From: an uncultured Hyphomonas sp.
GTDB taxonomy: Bacteria; Pseudomonadota; Alphaproteobacteria; Caulobacterales; Hyphomonadaceae
Assembly (NCBI RefSeq): GCF_963675305.1
Contig: NZ_OY776147.1
Coordinates: 1 to 64,000 of the forward strand
DNA length: 64,000 bases
Direction of reading: 5' to 3'
Of this stretch, positions 53,511-61,018 are shown piece by piece (positions within the stretch are counted from its first letter, which is position 1; each line of letters begins with the position of its first letter). Both the position numbers and the translations under genes were made by a program. The notes under the pieces are model-generated. The model was not told where the DNA came from. It made no database searches and saw nothing but the letters and a program-made list of their open reading frames with translations.

Positions 53511-54227
53511 TTATCCAAAGCCAGTTCGCTTTCTGTGTAATGCTAGGAATTTACTGTCTGGCAAGAATCTTATTGGTTGTTTAAATTTTGTCGTTTCTTT
53601 CAAGACCATGTCGATCATCTGATTTTGCGTATTCTTTTTTAAAATTTGTAGGTCATCCGAAAACGAAATGTATCCATATTCAACAAGTGGGTCATGGAAC
53701 CGACATAAGCAGACGATATTTGATAGATCACCGCGGCCATCAGGGAAATCGGCCCACCGGGCGAGATGCGCAGCAACTAAGAATTCGGTGTTATCGGTAT
53801 TGCATAGGGCGCATTGATAATGGTAGTTTTCTAAAGTCAGTGCTCTAAGCCTTTGCTGTCCAATCCGCTGTCTTACTTCCACTACTTTCTCGCCAATTTG
53901 AGTGTCTGCAAATCTGAGTTTATTTTCCTTGATAGCAGTATCGATAATCTGCGATGGCAGGTCCTCATGTTCAATATTAATTTCATCAAGCAATGAATAA
54001 TACATGCCACGTTGGTGGCTCATGAAATCAAGAAGGTCGTCATCCCTGAGTTCCTGTAGGATACGGCTTAGGGTTTGAGAAGGTGTTTCTCCGGTGGAAC
54101 CAACCTCCTGAACGATTAGGGGCAATTGCTGATCAATTAATTCCTGTCGCGTGAATATTTTGCTATTTTTTGTTTCTGTCAGTCGTTGAATTCCATTGAT
54201 GACGGCATCTCTCCAGATGAGCGTCAT
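53511..54227 (-). CDS. HNH endonuclease with N-terminal winged-helix-like domain
   Basis: A 238-residue protein, AT-richer than its neighbours. The N-terminal half (IFTRQELIDQQLPLI and TPSQTLSRILQELRDDDLLDF ... GMYYSLL) looks like the winged helix found at the C-terminus of DpnI- and Dam-replacing-type restriction enzymes. The C-terminal half is an HNH nuclease: RQRLRALTL-type linker, CALC, the AAHLARWAD histidine motif, LSNIVCLCRFHDPLVEYGYISF. It could therefore be a restriction enzyme that recognises modified DNA. It starts 11 bases after gatA, with AAGGAG overlapping the end of gatA, so it rides on the gatCA message. No partner methylase is adjacent. Confidence 0.75.
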   Translation of the reverse strand: MTLIWRDAVINGIQRLTETKNSKIFTRQELIDQQLPLIVQEVGSTGETPSQTLSRILQELRDDDLLDFMSHQRGMYYSLLDEINIEHEDLPSQIIDTAIKENKLRFADTQIGEKVVEVRQRIGQQRLRALTLENYHYQCALCNTDNTEFLVAAHLARWADFPDGRGDLSNIVCLCRFHDPLVEYGYISFSDDLQILKKNTQNQMIDMVLKETTKFKQPIRFLPDSKFLALHRKRTGFG

Positions 54228-54238
54228 GAAGCTTCTCC

Positions 54239-55723
54239 TTAGTGGTTTTCCCTGTTATAACCTTCCGGCCAGTAGTCATGCCACTGGGTTGCAAGCTGGT
54301 AGGCATGGCCTACCTGGAAGAGCAGGTCTTCCCGGAAGTGGGGGCCCATCAACTGCATCCCAACCGGCATCCCGTTGGAATCTGGCCCTACAGGGAAGGC
54401 CAGCCCCGGCACGCCGGCCAGGTTGGCAGGCAGCGTAAAGACATCTTCCAGATACATCGCCAGGGGGTCATCGGTATGCTGGCCGAACTTGAAGGCTGTG
54501 GTGGGGGCGATCGGCGCAGCGATCACATCCACTTCCTCAAAGGCCAGGTCGAAATCGCGTTTGATCAGGGTGCGGACTTTTTGGGCTTTGCCGTAATAGG
54601 CATCGTAATAGCCGGCCGAGAGGGCATAGGTCCCCAGCATGATCCGGCGTTTGACTTCGGGCCCGAACAGGCGGCCACGGGTCTCGGTGAACATATGCCA
54701 GAGGTCCTCGCCTTCACCCAAACGGGGGCCAAAGCGAATCCCGTCGTAGCGGGCCAGGTTGGCGGAGGCCTCGGCTGGCGCGATCAGATAGTAAACTGGC
54801 AGCGCATATTCGGTATGCGGCAAGTGGATCGGGACGGCTGTTGCGCCCTGAGCTTCCATCTGGGCGATTGCGGCCCGAACGCGCTGTTCCACTTCGGGCT
54901 GAATGCCTTCGATGAAGTATTCCTCGGGCACGCCGATCCGCAGTCCCTTGAGGGAGTCGGTTTCGGGCAGGGTATATTCCGGTACGGGGAGCTGGACGCT
55001 GGTGGCATCCAGCGGGTCGAAGCCGGCCATGTGTTGAAAGAGGGTGGCGACATCGGCCACATTGCGGGCGATCATCCCCACGGTATCCAGCGAGGAGCCA
55101 TAGGCCACCAGGCCATAGCGCGAGGTGCGGCCATAGGTGGGTTTGATGCCGGTGGTGCCGCAGAAGGAACAGGGCTGGCGGACGCTGCCGCCGGTATCCG
55201 TGCCAAAAGCGGCAGGGGTCATCCGGGCAGCCACCGCGGCGGCGGAACCGCCGCTGGAACCGCCGGGCACGCGGGACGTGTCCCAGGGGTTGCGGCTGGC
55301 GCCATAGGCGGAGTTCTCCGTGGAGGAGCCCATCGCGAATTCATCGGTATTGGTCTTTCCAAGCGGGATCACGCCCACATCCAGCAGGCGCTGGACGGCA
55401 GTTGCAGTGAAGGGTGGGATGAAGTTTTCCAGAATTTTGGAGCCGCAGGTAGTCTGCACATCTTTCAGGCAGAGCACATCCTTGACGGCCAGGGGCAGCC
55501 CCAACAACGGGGGGAGGCCTTCAGGTTCGGATTCTCGCAGGTCGTCTGCAGCTTGGGCGGCTGCCAGGGCTTTATCGGCTGTAAGGGTCAGAAAGGCGTG
55601 AATTTCAGGTTCGAGCGAATCGATTCGCTGCAGCAGGGCACGGGTCAGTTCCACGCTGGAAAAATCCCCCGCTCGCAATCCTGCCAGGCAGGCCCGGACG
55701 GTCAGGTTGGTCAGTTCGGTCAT
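54239..55723 (-). CDS. gatA: Asp-tRNA(Asn)/Glu-tRNA(Gln) amidotransferase subunit A
   Basis: The amidase subunit, 494 residues, which frees ammonia from glutamine for transamidation. Amidase signature residues are visible: the lysine in LPLAVKDVLC, the serine-rich loop GTDEFAMGSS-like GKTNTDEFAMGSSTENSAYG, and PGGSSGGSAAAVAARM with the cis-Ser and catalytic Ser region followed by GTDTGGSVRQPCSFCG. The C-terminal part ends in NLAGVPGLAFPVGPDSNGMPVGMQLMGPHFRED. It overlaps gatC by four bases. Confidence 0.95.
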   Translation of the reverse strand: MTELTNLTVRACLAGLRAGDFSSVELTRALLQRIDSLEPEIHAFLTLTADKALAAAQAADDLRESEPEGLPPLLGLPLAVKDVLCLKDVQTTCGSKILENFIPPFTATAVQRLLDVGVIPLGKTNTDEFAMGSSTENSAYGASRNPWDTSRVPGGSSGGSAAAVAARMTPAAFGTDTGGSVRQPCSFCGTTGIKPTYGRTSRYGLVAYGSSLDTVGMIARNVADVATLFQHMAGFDPLDATSVQLPVPEYTLPETDSLKGLRIGVPEEYFIEGIQPEVEQRVRAAIAQMEAQGATAVPIHLPHTEYALPVYYLIAPAEASANLARYDGIRFGPRLGEGEDLWHMFTETRGRLFGPEVKRRIMLGTYALSAGYYDAYYGKAQKVRTLIKRDFDLAFEEVDVIAAPIAPTTAFKFGQHTDDPLAMYLEDVFTLPANLAGVPGLAFPVGPDSNGMPVGMQLMGPHFREDLLFQVGHAYQLATQWHDYWPEGYNRENH

Positions 55724-56016
55724 TCCTGGCCTCCGAAAACCGGCGGGACTTTAAACTGGTCATCCTGAGTTTCGGCGGCATTCCGCAGGACATCCTCTGG
55801 GGATAGACCTGGACGGGACTGGTCATCTCGCAGCCGGAGCTGCATATCCAGCACGCTGGCCGTGGGTGGGATCTGGTCGGTGGCGAGTTCGTCCAGCCGG
55901 GCAGCATAATCGAGGATATCCGATAGCTGTTCGGCGTAGCGCTGCTTCTCGTCCTCGGTCAGTTCCAACCGGGCCAGGGCGGCAATGTGTTCAACTTCTT
56001 CAATGGTCAGCTTCAT
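55720..56016 (-). CDS. gatC: Asp-tRNA(Asn)/Glu-tRNA(Gln) amidotransferase subunit C
   Basis: The small 98-residue linker subunit: LTIEEVEHIAALARLELTEDEKQRYAEQLSDILDYAARLDEL and the extended tail with RDDQSRPGLSPEDVLRNAAETQDDQFKVPPVF that wraps around GatA. First gene of the gat run; ATGA overlap with gatA. Confidence 0.93.
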   Translation of the reverse strand: MKLTIEEVEHIAALARLELTEDEKQRYAEQLSDILDYAARLDELATDQIPPTASVLDMQLRLRDDQSRPGLSPEDVLRNAAETQDDQFKVPPVFGGQE

Positions 56017-56123
56017 GATGCCTTATTATAATATGGATGCGCTTGAGGGCAGTGGGGATAGGGACGGGAGAATCGCGAAAAGTCTTTAACGTTGGGTAAA
56101 GACCTGGATTGGGAAAACATAGA

Positions 56124-56159
56124 AAAAACGACCTTGGAGTGTGGATCAAGGTCGTTTTT
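56124..56159. terminator. intrinsic terminator of the XRE-membrane gene
   Basis: 13-bp stem AAAAACGACCTTG (56124-56136)/CAAGGTCGTTTTT (56147-56159), ten-base loop; works on the minus strand after the gene at 56184. Confidence 0.85.
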
Positions 56160-56183
56160 ACTTCTGATGTGTGGTGATATCAG

Positions 56184-57084
56184 TCAGGTGGTTTGCTTTT
56201 GCGCTTTGTGCTGACTGATCCAGTGTTTGGCGAGAAGGGCAAGGGTGACCAGGTCCGTCAATACGGTCAGCAGCATCAGGATGGTGTACATTGGGTTCAC
56301 GCCCAGCCCGTGCAGGTCGACAAAGTCCATAATCGCGGAGATGGTGACCATGATGAGGATGATTGAGGTCAGGCTGCCTGTCCCAATTAAAAAGGTAATG
56401 TCGGAAGAGACGGGTTTCTTTCGGATCAGGATCGAGGTGATCAGCCCTGAGAGGGCAAGGATCAGCAGCGCGATGATGACTCCGTAATGGGGGATAAAAG
56501 GCACGCGCGAACTAAAGGACAGCATATGCGAGGTCTCGTTCAGTGCGGTGTAGGTGTAGGTGGTGACATAAACCAGCAATCCGCAAAAGAGCACCGTGGC
56601 AATTTTATTCTTTCCAAATGCGAAAACAGCCGCTGTGACCGCCAACCAGAGGAAGATGACAATATTGGCAGGGAGGATCAGCCATTTCAGGCCGTTTTCC
56701 ATCACCATTTGGCTTCCCACCAGCGTTTAAAACACTCAGCAGTAGAACGCCGGCTATGATCGCGAGGGATTTCCACCGCTTACTGCTGGATTTGATCCCT
56801 TGCGTTGATTGGTCGGCATAGCGCAGCGTGGATTCAACCACGGCTTCCATTTCCGGTGCGGGCGCGTCGGCCTTTTCACCCTTCAGCAGTTCGCTGGTGG
56901 TCACACCCAGAATTTCCGAGAGTTTTGCAAGCAGAGAGATGTCAGGGCAGCTCAGCCCCCGCTCCCATTTGGAGACTGCCTTATCCGTCACACCAAGCTG
57001 TTCCGCCAGATCCTTCTGAGTAAGTTCTTTTTCTTTTCTCAGGGTTGAGATGAATTGCGCCATATTGGAAAAGTTATGTTCCAT
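56184..57084 (-). CDS. XRE-family helix-turn-helix protein with C-terminal membrane domain; one frameshift
   Basis: About 300 residues. The N-terminal domain (MAQFISTLRKEKELTQKDLAEQLGVTDKAVSKWERGLSCPDISLLAKLSEILGVTTSELLKGE) is a typical Cro/C1-type DNA-binding unit. A linker leads to about six membrane helices (IIAGVLLLSVL, NIVIFLWLAVTAAVFAF, VLFCGLLVYVTTYTYTAL, YGVIIALLILALSGLITSI, and two more). This fusion is common in Firmicutes-like bacteria and is thought to sense membrane or envelope signals. One indel near 56725 (AGG to GSQMV) divides it. No clear target operator seen. Confidence 0.75.
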
Positions 57085-57141
57085 GTCGTTGTTGACCTCT
57101 TTGATTTAGTCCATCTTACCTTGTTTTCTTAACCAGTAAAA

Positions 57142-57182
57142 CCGACTGTTGGTTGAGTGGGTCGCACTAAACCAGCAGTCGG
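57142..57182 (-). other. second long hairpin between the XRE and RNHCP genes
   Basis: CCGACTG (57142-57148) pairs with CAGTCGG (57176-57182), and the stem continues inward with TTGGTT/AACCAG, giving about 15 bp. It lies downstream of the RNHCP terminator and upstream of the XRE gene, so it may belong to the leader of the latter. Confidence 0.4.
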
Positions 57183-57189
57183 GGAGGAA

Positions 57190-57235
57190 AACCTGCCAGA
57201 TGACCTCACTTTTGGGTGAGAGTATCTGGCAGGTT
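57190..57235 (-). terminator. intrinsic terminator of the rsgA-RNHCP operon
   Basis: 12-bp stem AACCTGCCAGAT (57190-57201)/ATCTGGCAGGTT (57224-57235) with an inner CTCA/TGAG helix, followed on the minus strand by TTTTCC. Confidence 0.75.
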
Positions 57236-57237
57236 CG

Positions 57238-57708
57238 TTAAAATGTGGCCGGGGCGGGCACTGAACCGCCAAAGAGCCGTTGTTCCACTACCGTCAGGTC
57301 TTGCTCAGTCAGCAGTGTGATCCCCTGACCCAGGCATTGCTGCGCGAGGGTGTCCGTGAGCCGGCTCAGGCTTTCCATAATTATCACGGCGTCATCATCA
57401 GCCGCGATCCGGTTAATTGAGAGGTCCCCGCAGGACATGCAGTGATGCACCAGCATCAATTCGCCGTTCAGCCCACGGGTATATTTATCCCGGCTGTGTT
57501 TGACCGTCAGCCCGACCGGGGCCATCACACCTTTGCAGGCGCAGAGCCGATCGCCGGGCTTGAAGAGGTCCACATGGCGGGAATGGAGGCAGTAGGGGCA
57601 GTGGTTGCGGTTAACCACGCCGGAGACCGCCGTCCGGGCGCTGACATAGCGGCCGCAATGTTTACAGGTGAAATCCGCGTTGAAATCATCGAAGTAGGTT
57701 CGCATCAT
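57238..57708 (-). CDS. RNHCP-domain protein
   Basis: A 156-residue protein named for its motif, visible as VNRNHCPYCLHSRHVD (about residues 33-48). Around it are three Cys pairs: CKHCGRYV, CPYC and LCACKG, then HHCMSCGD, which together suggest one or two zinc-ribbon sites. Function of the family is unknown. It follows rsgA by five bases, with GAGGTGG before an ATGATG pair; I take 57708. Pairing with RsgA suggests a role near the ribosome (inference). Confidence 0.8.
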   Translation of the reverse strand: MMRTYFDDFNADFTCKHCGRYVSARTAVSGVVNRNHCPYCLHSRHVDLFKPGDRLCACKGVMAPVGLTVKHSRDKYTRGLNGELMLVHHCMSCGDLSINRIAADDDAVIIMESLSRLTDTLAQQCLGQGITLLTEQDLTVVEQRLFGGSVPAPATF

Positions 57709-57713
57709 CCACC

Positions 57714-58712
57714 TCACAGGTCCACTTTCAACCGCAGGTAGCTTTTATAACGATAAGGGCTGATCGCGCCCTCCATCACCGCCTGGCGAATGGCGCAGCC
57801 TGGTTCATCCTCGTGCCGGCAGCTATGGCCGAACTGGCACTGGCCCAACAGTGGGCGCATTTCCGGGAAGCACCCGGCCACATCTTCGGAGGTCAGCCCG
57901 ATCAGGCCAAACTCCCGCACGCCGGGGGTGTCAATGATCGCGCCACTTGCTGCCAGTGGAAACATCTCCAAATGGGTCGTGGTATGGCGTCCCTTGCCGG
58001 TGGTTTCGTTCACGGTGTGCACGCGTAACCCCAGGCCAGGCTCGATGGCGTTCAGCAGGGAGGTTTTCCCCACGCCGGATTTGCCCACCAGGACGGAAGT
58101 TTTGCCCGTGAGGATCTCCCGCAGCTCTTCCAGGCCCAGATCTTCCTGAGCACTGGTCAGCGTCACGGGATAGCCGATTTGCCGGTAGCGTTCGACGGCT
58201 TCCAGCAGCTCCGCTTCGGCCGGTGTGTTGCGGACGAGGTCCATTTTTGTGATCGCGATCCGAACGGGTAGCTCATGGTATTCCGCGGCCACCAGGTAGC
58301 GATCCAGCATGTGCCAGTGCGGTTCCGGGTTGGCTGCCGCAAAGACCGGGACCACCTGATCCAGGTTGGCAGCGATCACCTGTTCAAAGGCATGCGCGCC
58401 GGGCATCGGTTTGGCGGATTGCCGGGTCAGTTTGTTTTGGCGCGGCAGGACCTCCAGGATCATCCCGGTGTCGGCATCAGCCGTTTGGTACCGGACGCGG
58501 TCGCCAATTGCAACGGGATCCATGTGCTTTTCGCGGGTATTCGTGACCCGCGTTTTTCGCCCACCCTTGCCGCCGCTGGTTTCAAAGTTCTTCCAGAGCT
58601 TCGCCGAAAGTGAGCACTTGATCACCCAGCCGTTGGTATGGACGTGATATTGACTTAGGTTTTTCTTATAAACGACGCCGTATCCATACGGGTCGGTAGT
58701 TTTAGTTTGCAT
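57714..58712 (-). CDS. rsgA: ribosome small-subunit-dependent GTPase A
   Basis: A circularly permuted GTPase of 332 residues that checks late 30S subunit assembly. N-terminal OB-fold (YGVVYKKNLSQYHVHTNGWVIKCSLSAKL), then the permuted G motifs: G4 TKMDL, G5 TSAQ, G1 GKSGVGKTSLLNAI, G2 TTTHLE and G3 DTPGVREFG; the C-terminal zinc knuckle is CQFGHSCRHEDEPGC. A glycine/lysine-rich insert (SGGKGGRKTR) separates the OB-fold strands. AAGGAA precedes the ATG. The gene lies behind an unusually long, structured leader with two terminators (58857-59195). Confidence 0.93.
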   Translation of the reverse strand: MQTKTTDPYGYGVVYKKNLSQYHVHTNGWVIKCSLSAKLWKNFETSGGKGGRKTRVTNTREKHMDPVAIGDRVRYQTADADTGMILEVLPRQNKLTRQSAKPMPGAHAFEQVIAANLDQVVPVFAAANPEPHWHMLDRYLVAAEYHELPVRIAITKMDLVRNTPAEAELLEAVERYRQIGYPVTLTSAQEDLGLEELREILTGKTSVLVGKSGVGKTSLLNAIEPGLGLRVHTVNETTGKGRHTTTHLEMFPLAASGAIIDTPGVREFGLIGLTSEDVAGCFPEMRPLLGQCQFGHSCRHEDEPGCAIRQAVMEGAISPYRYKSYLRLKVDL

Positions 58713-58819
58713 CGGTAGCGTTCCTTATGCATATCAGCAATAGTGCTGTCTGTGTTTTGAGTCCTACTGAACCCTGAGATCAGGGTTGGATAATATGTGT
58801 TGCGAACTTGGGCTTGCAT
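58655..58819 (-). CDS. candidate second upstream ORF, overlapping rsgA (54 codons)
   Basis: ATG at 58819 with a strong AAGGAAGG seven bases upstream opens a 54-codon frame that begins MQAQVRNTYY and ends inside rsgA (stop 58655), in another frame. It lies after the second leader terminator and could couple or delay rsgA translation. Coding value is unproven. Confidence 0.35.
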   Translation of the reverse strand: MQAQVRNTYYPTLISGFSRTQNTDSTIADMHKERYRCKLKLPTRMDTASFIRKT

Positions 58820-58856
58820 CAAGCCTTCCTTTCTGATTTGCGTTGCTAAATGTGGT

Positions 58857-58897
58857 TAAATAAAACACCGGCCACGGAACATTCCCGTGACCGGTGT
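58857..58897 (-). terminator. rsgA leader terminator B
   Basis: On the minus-strand RNA a 13-bp stem from ACACCGG-U-CACGG to CCGUG-G-CCGGUGU (58897-58885 with 58877-58865), containing one G-U wobble, six-base loop, followed by UUUUAUUU. On the plus strand the wobble would be a C-A mismatch, so the minus strand is the functional one. Confidence 0.7.
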
Positions 58898-58907
58898 GAG
58901 TGTCATG

Positions 58908-58970
58908 CTGCATTCAAGTGTGTACTTGCTGGGTGGGCGCGGGGAGACCCCCGGCCTAGGCCCGGTGCAG
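58908..58970 (-). ncRNA. structured leader domain between the two rsgA terminators
   Basis: CTGCA (minus 58970-58966) pairs with TGCAG (58912-58908) and closes a 63-base segment holding a GGCCTAGGCC-type palindrome, a CGGGG-GTCT-CCCCG hairpin and a CAAGT-ACAC-ACTTG hairpin: a multi-branched fold. It matches no riboswitch I know. Confidence 0.45.
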
Positions 58971-58992
58971 CCTGATTTTGGTTGATTATTTT

Positions 58993-59030
58993 AAATCAAA
59001 AGGCCACGGGGTATGAACACACCCGTGACC
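58993..59030 (-). terminator. rsgA leader terminator A
   Basis: Minus-strand stem GGUCACGGG (59030-59022) with CCCGUGGCC (59010-59002), one G-U wobble, 11-base loop, then UUUUGAUUU. The stem has the same core as terminator B (CACGG/CCGUG with GGU/GCC), so the two are sister elements. Confidence 0.65.
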
Positions 59031-59058
59031 GGAAAAGGGCTAGGCGGCGATAAGCCTT

Positions 59059-59121
59059 CTAGCGAGTCCCAGAGGCGCGTTCATACAGTTTTGAGTTTGC
59101 AAGTACAACGACTTTAGCCAT
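59059..59121 (-). CDS. candidate rsgA leader peptide (20 codons)
   Basis: ATG at 59121 with AAGGTGGAG nine bases upstream; 20 codons starting MAKVVVLANSK and ending with an Arg codon before TAG at 59061-59059. It is the first ORF on the leader transcript and stops about 30 bases before terminator A, the usual spacing for ribosome-controlled attenuation. Confidence 0.5.
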   Translation of the reverse strand: MAKVVVLANSKLYERASGTR

Positions 59122-59167
59122 AAAACGTGCCTCCACCTTTCTGGATACTAGAGAATTAACAACTTAG

Positions 59168-59195
59168 ATTGTAATGAAAAATACCATCCTGTCAA
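59168..59195 (-). promoter_or_regulatory. promoter of the rsgA leader
   Basis: Minus strand TTGACA (59195-59190), 16-base spacer, TACAAT (59173-59168). Start near 59161, which gives a leader of about 450 bases before rsgA. Confidence 0.75.
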
Positions 59196-59240
59196 GTGCC
59201 CGGTTGGGGAAAGCTGACCTGGCTGAAAGGGCAGGATGTC

Positions 59241-60005
59241 TCAGACCGGTTCCTCATCCCGCAGGCTCTCGCGCAAAGTCTGGGCCAGAGCGCTGAATTC
59301 CGAGGCGGCCCGCATGTGGGAAGTGCGCGGGCGGGGAAGGTCAATCGTCAGGTTGAGCTTGATCATCCCCGGGCGGGGAGAAAGCACCAACACCCGGTCC
59401 GAGAGGTAAACGGCTTCCGAGATCGAATGCGTGACCATCAGCACGGTCTTGCGCCGGGCCTGCCAGATATGCAGCAGTTCATCGCCCATCCGCTCCCGCG
59501 TGAGGTCATCCAGCGAGCCGAAAGGCTCATCCAGCAAAAGCACATCCGGGTCCTGCATCAGCGAACGGGCAATTGCCACCCGTTGGGCCATCCCGCCGGA
59601 GAGGTCACGGGGATAGGCCTGCTCGAAGCCTTCCAGCCCGACCAGTTGGATCAACTCCCGGGCGCGGCTTTCGATCTGGTCACTGGGGACGCCTTGCAGC
59701 TCCAGCGGCAGGCCGACATTGTCAATGACCCTCCGCCAGGGCATCAGGTTCGCCTTTTGGAACACCAGGCCGACCTTTGGCTGGCGTTGATTGTAAGTGT
59801 ATGTTCCGTGGGTGGGTGGGATCAGCCCGGCTAGCACGCGCAGCAGGGTACTCTTCCCGCTGCCGGAAGGCCCGATCAATGAGACGAACTCGTTGGGTGC
59901 CAGCGAAAAGTTGAGGTTTTGCAGCGCGTGCACCACCCCGCTGGCGTCACTGAAAGTGACGCCCAGATCGCGGATAGTGAGCGCCGCCTCAGGGGAGGAG
60001 GTCAT
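59241..60005 (-). CDS. ABC transporter ATP-binding protein of the riboflavin (RibXY) system
   Basis: A 254-residue ATPase of the nitrate/sulfonate/taurine type. Walker A is GPSGSGKST, Q-loop in VGLVFQKANLMPW, signature LSGGMAQRVAIARSL, Walker B VLLLDEPFGSLD, H-loop MVTHSISEA. It overlaps the substrate-binding protein gene by 17 bases. It would drive uptake through the permease encoded two genes upstream; the FMN riboswitch upstream of the operon points to riboflavin or a flavin precursor. Confidence 0.88.
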   Translation of the reverse strand: MTSSPEAALTIRDLGVTFSDASGVVHALQNLNFSLAPNEFVSLIGPSGSGKSTLLRVLAGLIPPTHGTYTYNQRQPKVGLVFQKANLMPWRRVIDNVGLPLELQGVPSDQIESRARELIQLVGLEGFEQAYPRDLSGGMAQRVAIARSLMQDPDVLLLDEPFGSLDDLTRERMGDELLHIWQARRKTVLMVTHSISEAVYLSDRVLVLSPRPGMIKLNLTIDLPRPRTSHMRAASEFSALAQTLRESLRDEEPV

Positions 60006-60990
60006 TGGTGAATGCCTTATCCAGATCCTGAGTTTCGGTCAGCAGCCCCATATCCATCAGGACGGCTTGCATATTGACCCAGCCGGCCGGTTCGCTGTAG
60101 CCGAGGGTGTCCGTTTCCCAAAGCAGAATGGATTGGGTCAGGACCTCAAATTGAAGTTCTCGATCGGCGTCTGCCAGATTTTCCACATAACCTTTGCTGA
60201 TTTCATAAGCCTCATCGGGATTCGCCAGGGTGTCGGCGACGCCTTTGAGCAACGCGTCGATGAATGCCTGTACCTGCTCGGGGTGCTCATTGAGCAGGGT
60301 CTCATTGGTGACCAGGCCATTGGCGACCAACTGGAGGTAATCGGAGGCCCGGATCACATCCACATCATAACCTTCCGATCGTAGTACGACCGGTTCATTT
60401 GCCAGGTAAATTACCGCCGAGTCGACCTGCCCGGTAGCCAGAGATTCCACCTGGTTATAACCGATTGAGAGCAGTTCCACATCTTCTTCGGTCAGGTCCG
60501 CCGCGCTCAACAAGGCCCGCAGGCCGATGTAGCTGGCGCCATAGAGGCCGGGGATACCGATCGATTTGCCGGCCAGGTTCTCAGGCACGAGGATCCCCGC
60601 TTCCTTAAGGGAAACGACCCCCACCGGATATTGCTGGTACCAGGCGGCTACGTATGTGACGGGCAGCCCCTGGGCGCGGGCCAGCAGGACCTGCTCGCCG
60701 CTGGCGATGGCAAAAAGCTGTTCCCCGGCGCCGATCAGGGCGACCGCATCTGATTCGTTGCCATATTCAATCGTTACATCGAAACCCGCATCGAGGAAAT
60801 AACCCTTTTCAACGGCGACATAGATCGGGGCGAACTGGATATTGGGGATATACCCGAGCGTCAGCGGGGTGGCGATGATCTCCGGTTCTTCGGTGACGGT
60901 TTGTTGTTGGCAGGCTGTCAGGGCAAAAGCACTGAGAACCAGAACGATGATGAGGATGATGACTTTTTTGTTCATGTATTTAGTTAGCAT
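59989..60990 (-). CDS. ribY: riboflavin ABC transporter substrate-binding lipoprotein, RibY-like
   Basis: A 333-residue NMT1/THI5-like solute-binding protein. The signal peptide ends in the lipobox LTAC (C27), so it is a lipoprotein. The mature part begins LTLGYIPNIQFAPIYVAVEKGYFLDAGFDVTIEYG, the usual start of this fold, and has AIASGEQVLLARAQGLPVTYVAAWYQQYPVGVVSL and GKSIGIPGLYGASYIGLRALL. This family alone would suggest thiamine-precursor or sulfonate uptake; the FMN riboswitch makes the RibXY riboflavin system, described by comparative genomics in Chloroflexi, the better call. GGAG lies before ATG 60990. Confidence 0.82.
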   Translation of the reverse strand: MLTKYMNKKVIILIIVLVLSAFALTACQQQTVTEEPEIIATPLTLGYIPNIQFAPIYVAVEKGYFLDAGFDVTIEYGNESDAVALIGAGEQLFAIASGEQVLLARAQGLPVTYVAAWYQQYPVGVVSLKEAGILVPENLAGKSIGIPGLYGASYIGLRALLSAADLTEEDVELLSIGYNQVESLATGQVDSAVIYLANEPVVLRSEGYDVDVIRASDYLQLVANGLVTNETLLNEHPEQVQAFIDALLKGVADTLANPDEAYEISKGYVENLADADRELQFEVLTQSILLWETDTLGYSEPAGWVNMQAVLMDMGLLTETQDLDKAFTNDLLP

Positions 60991-61018
60991 TTTCTCTCCA
61001 AGTATTCAAGGAAGGTCA

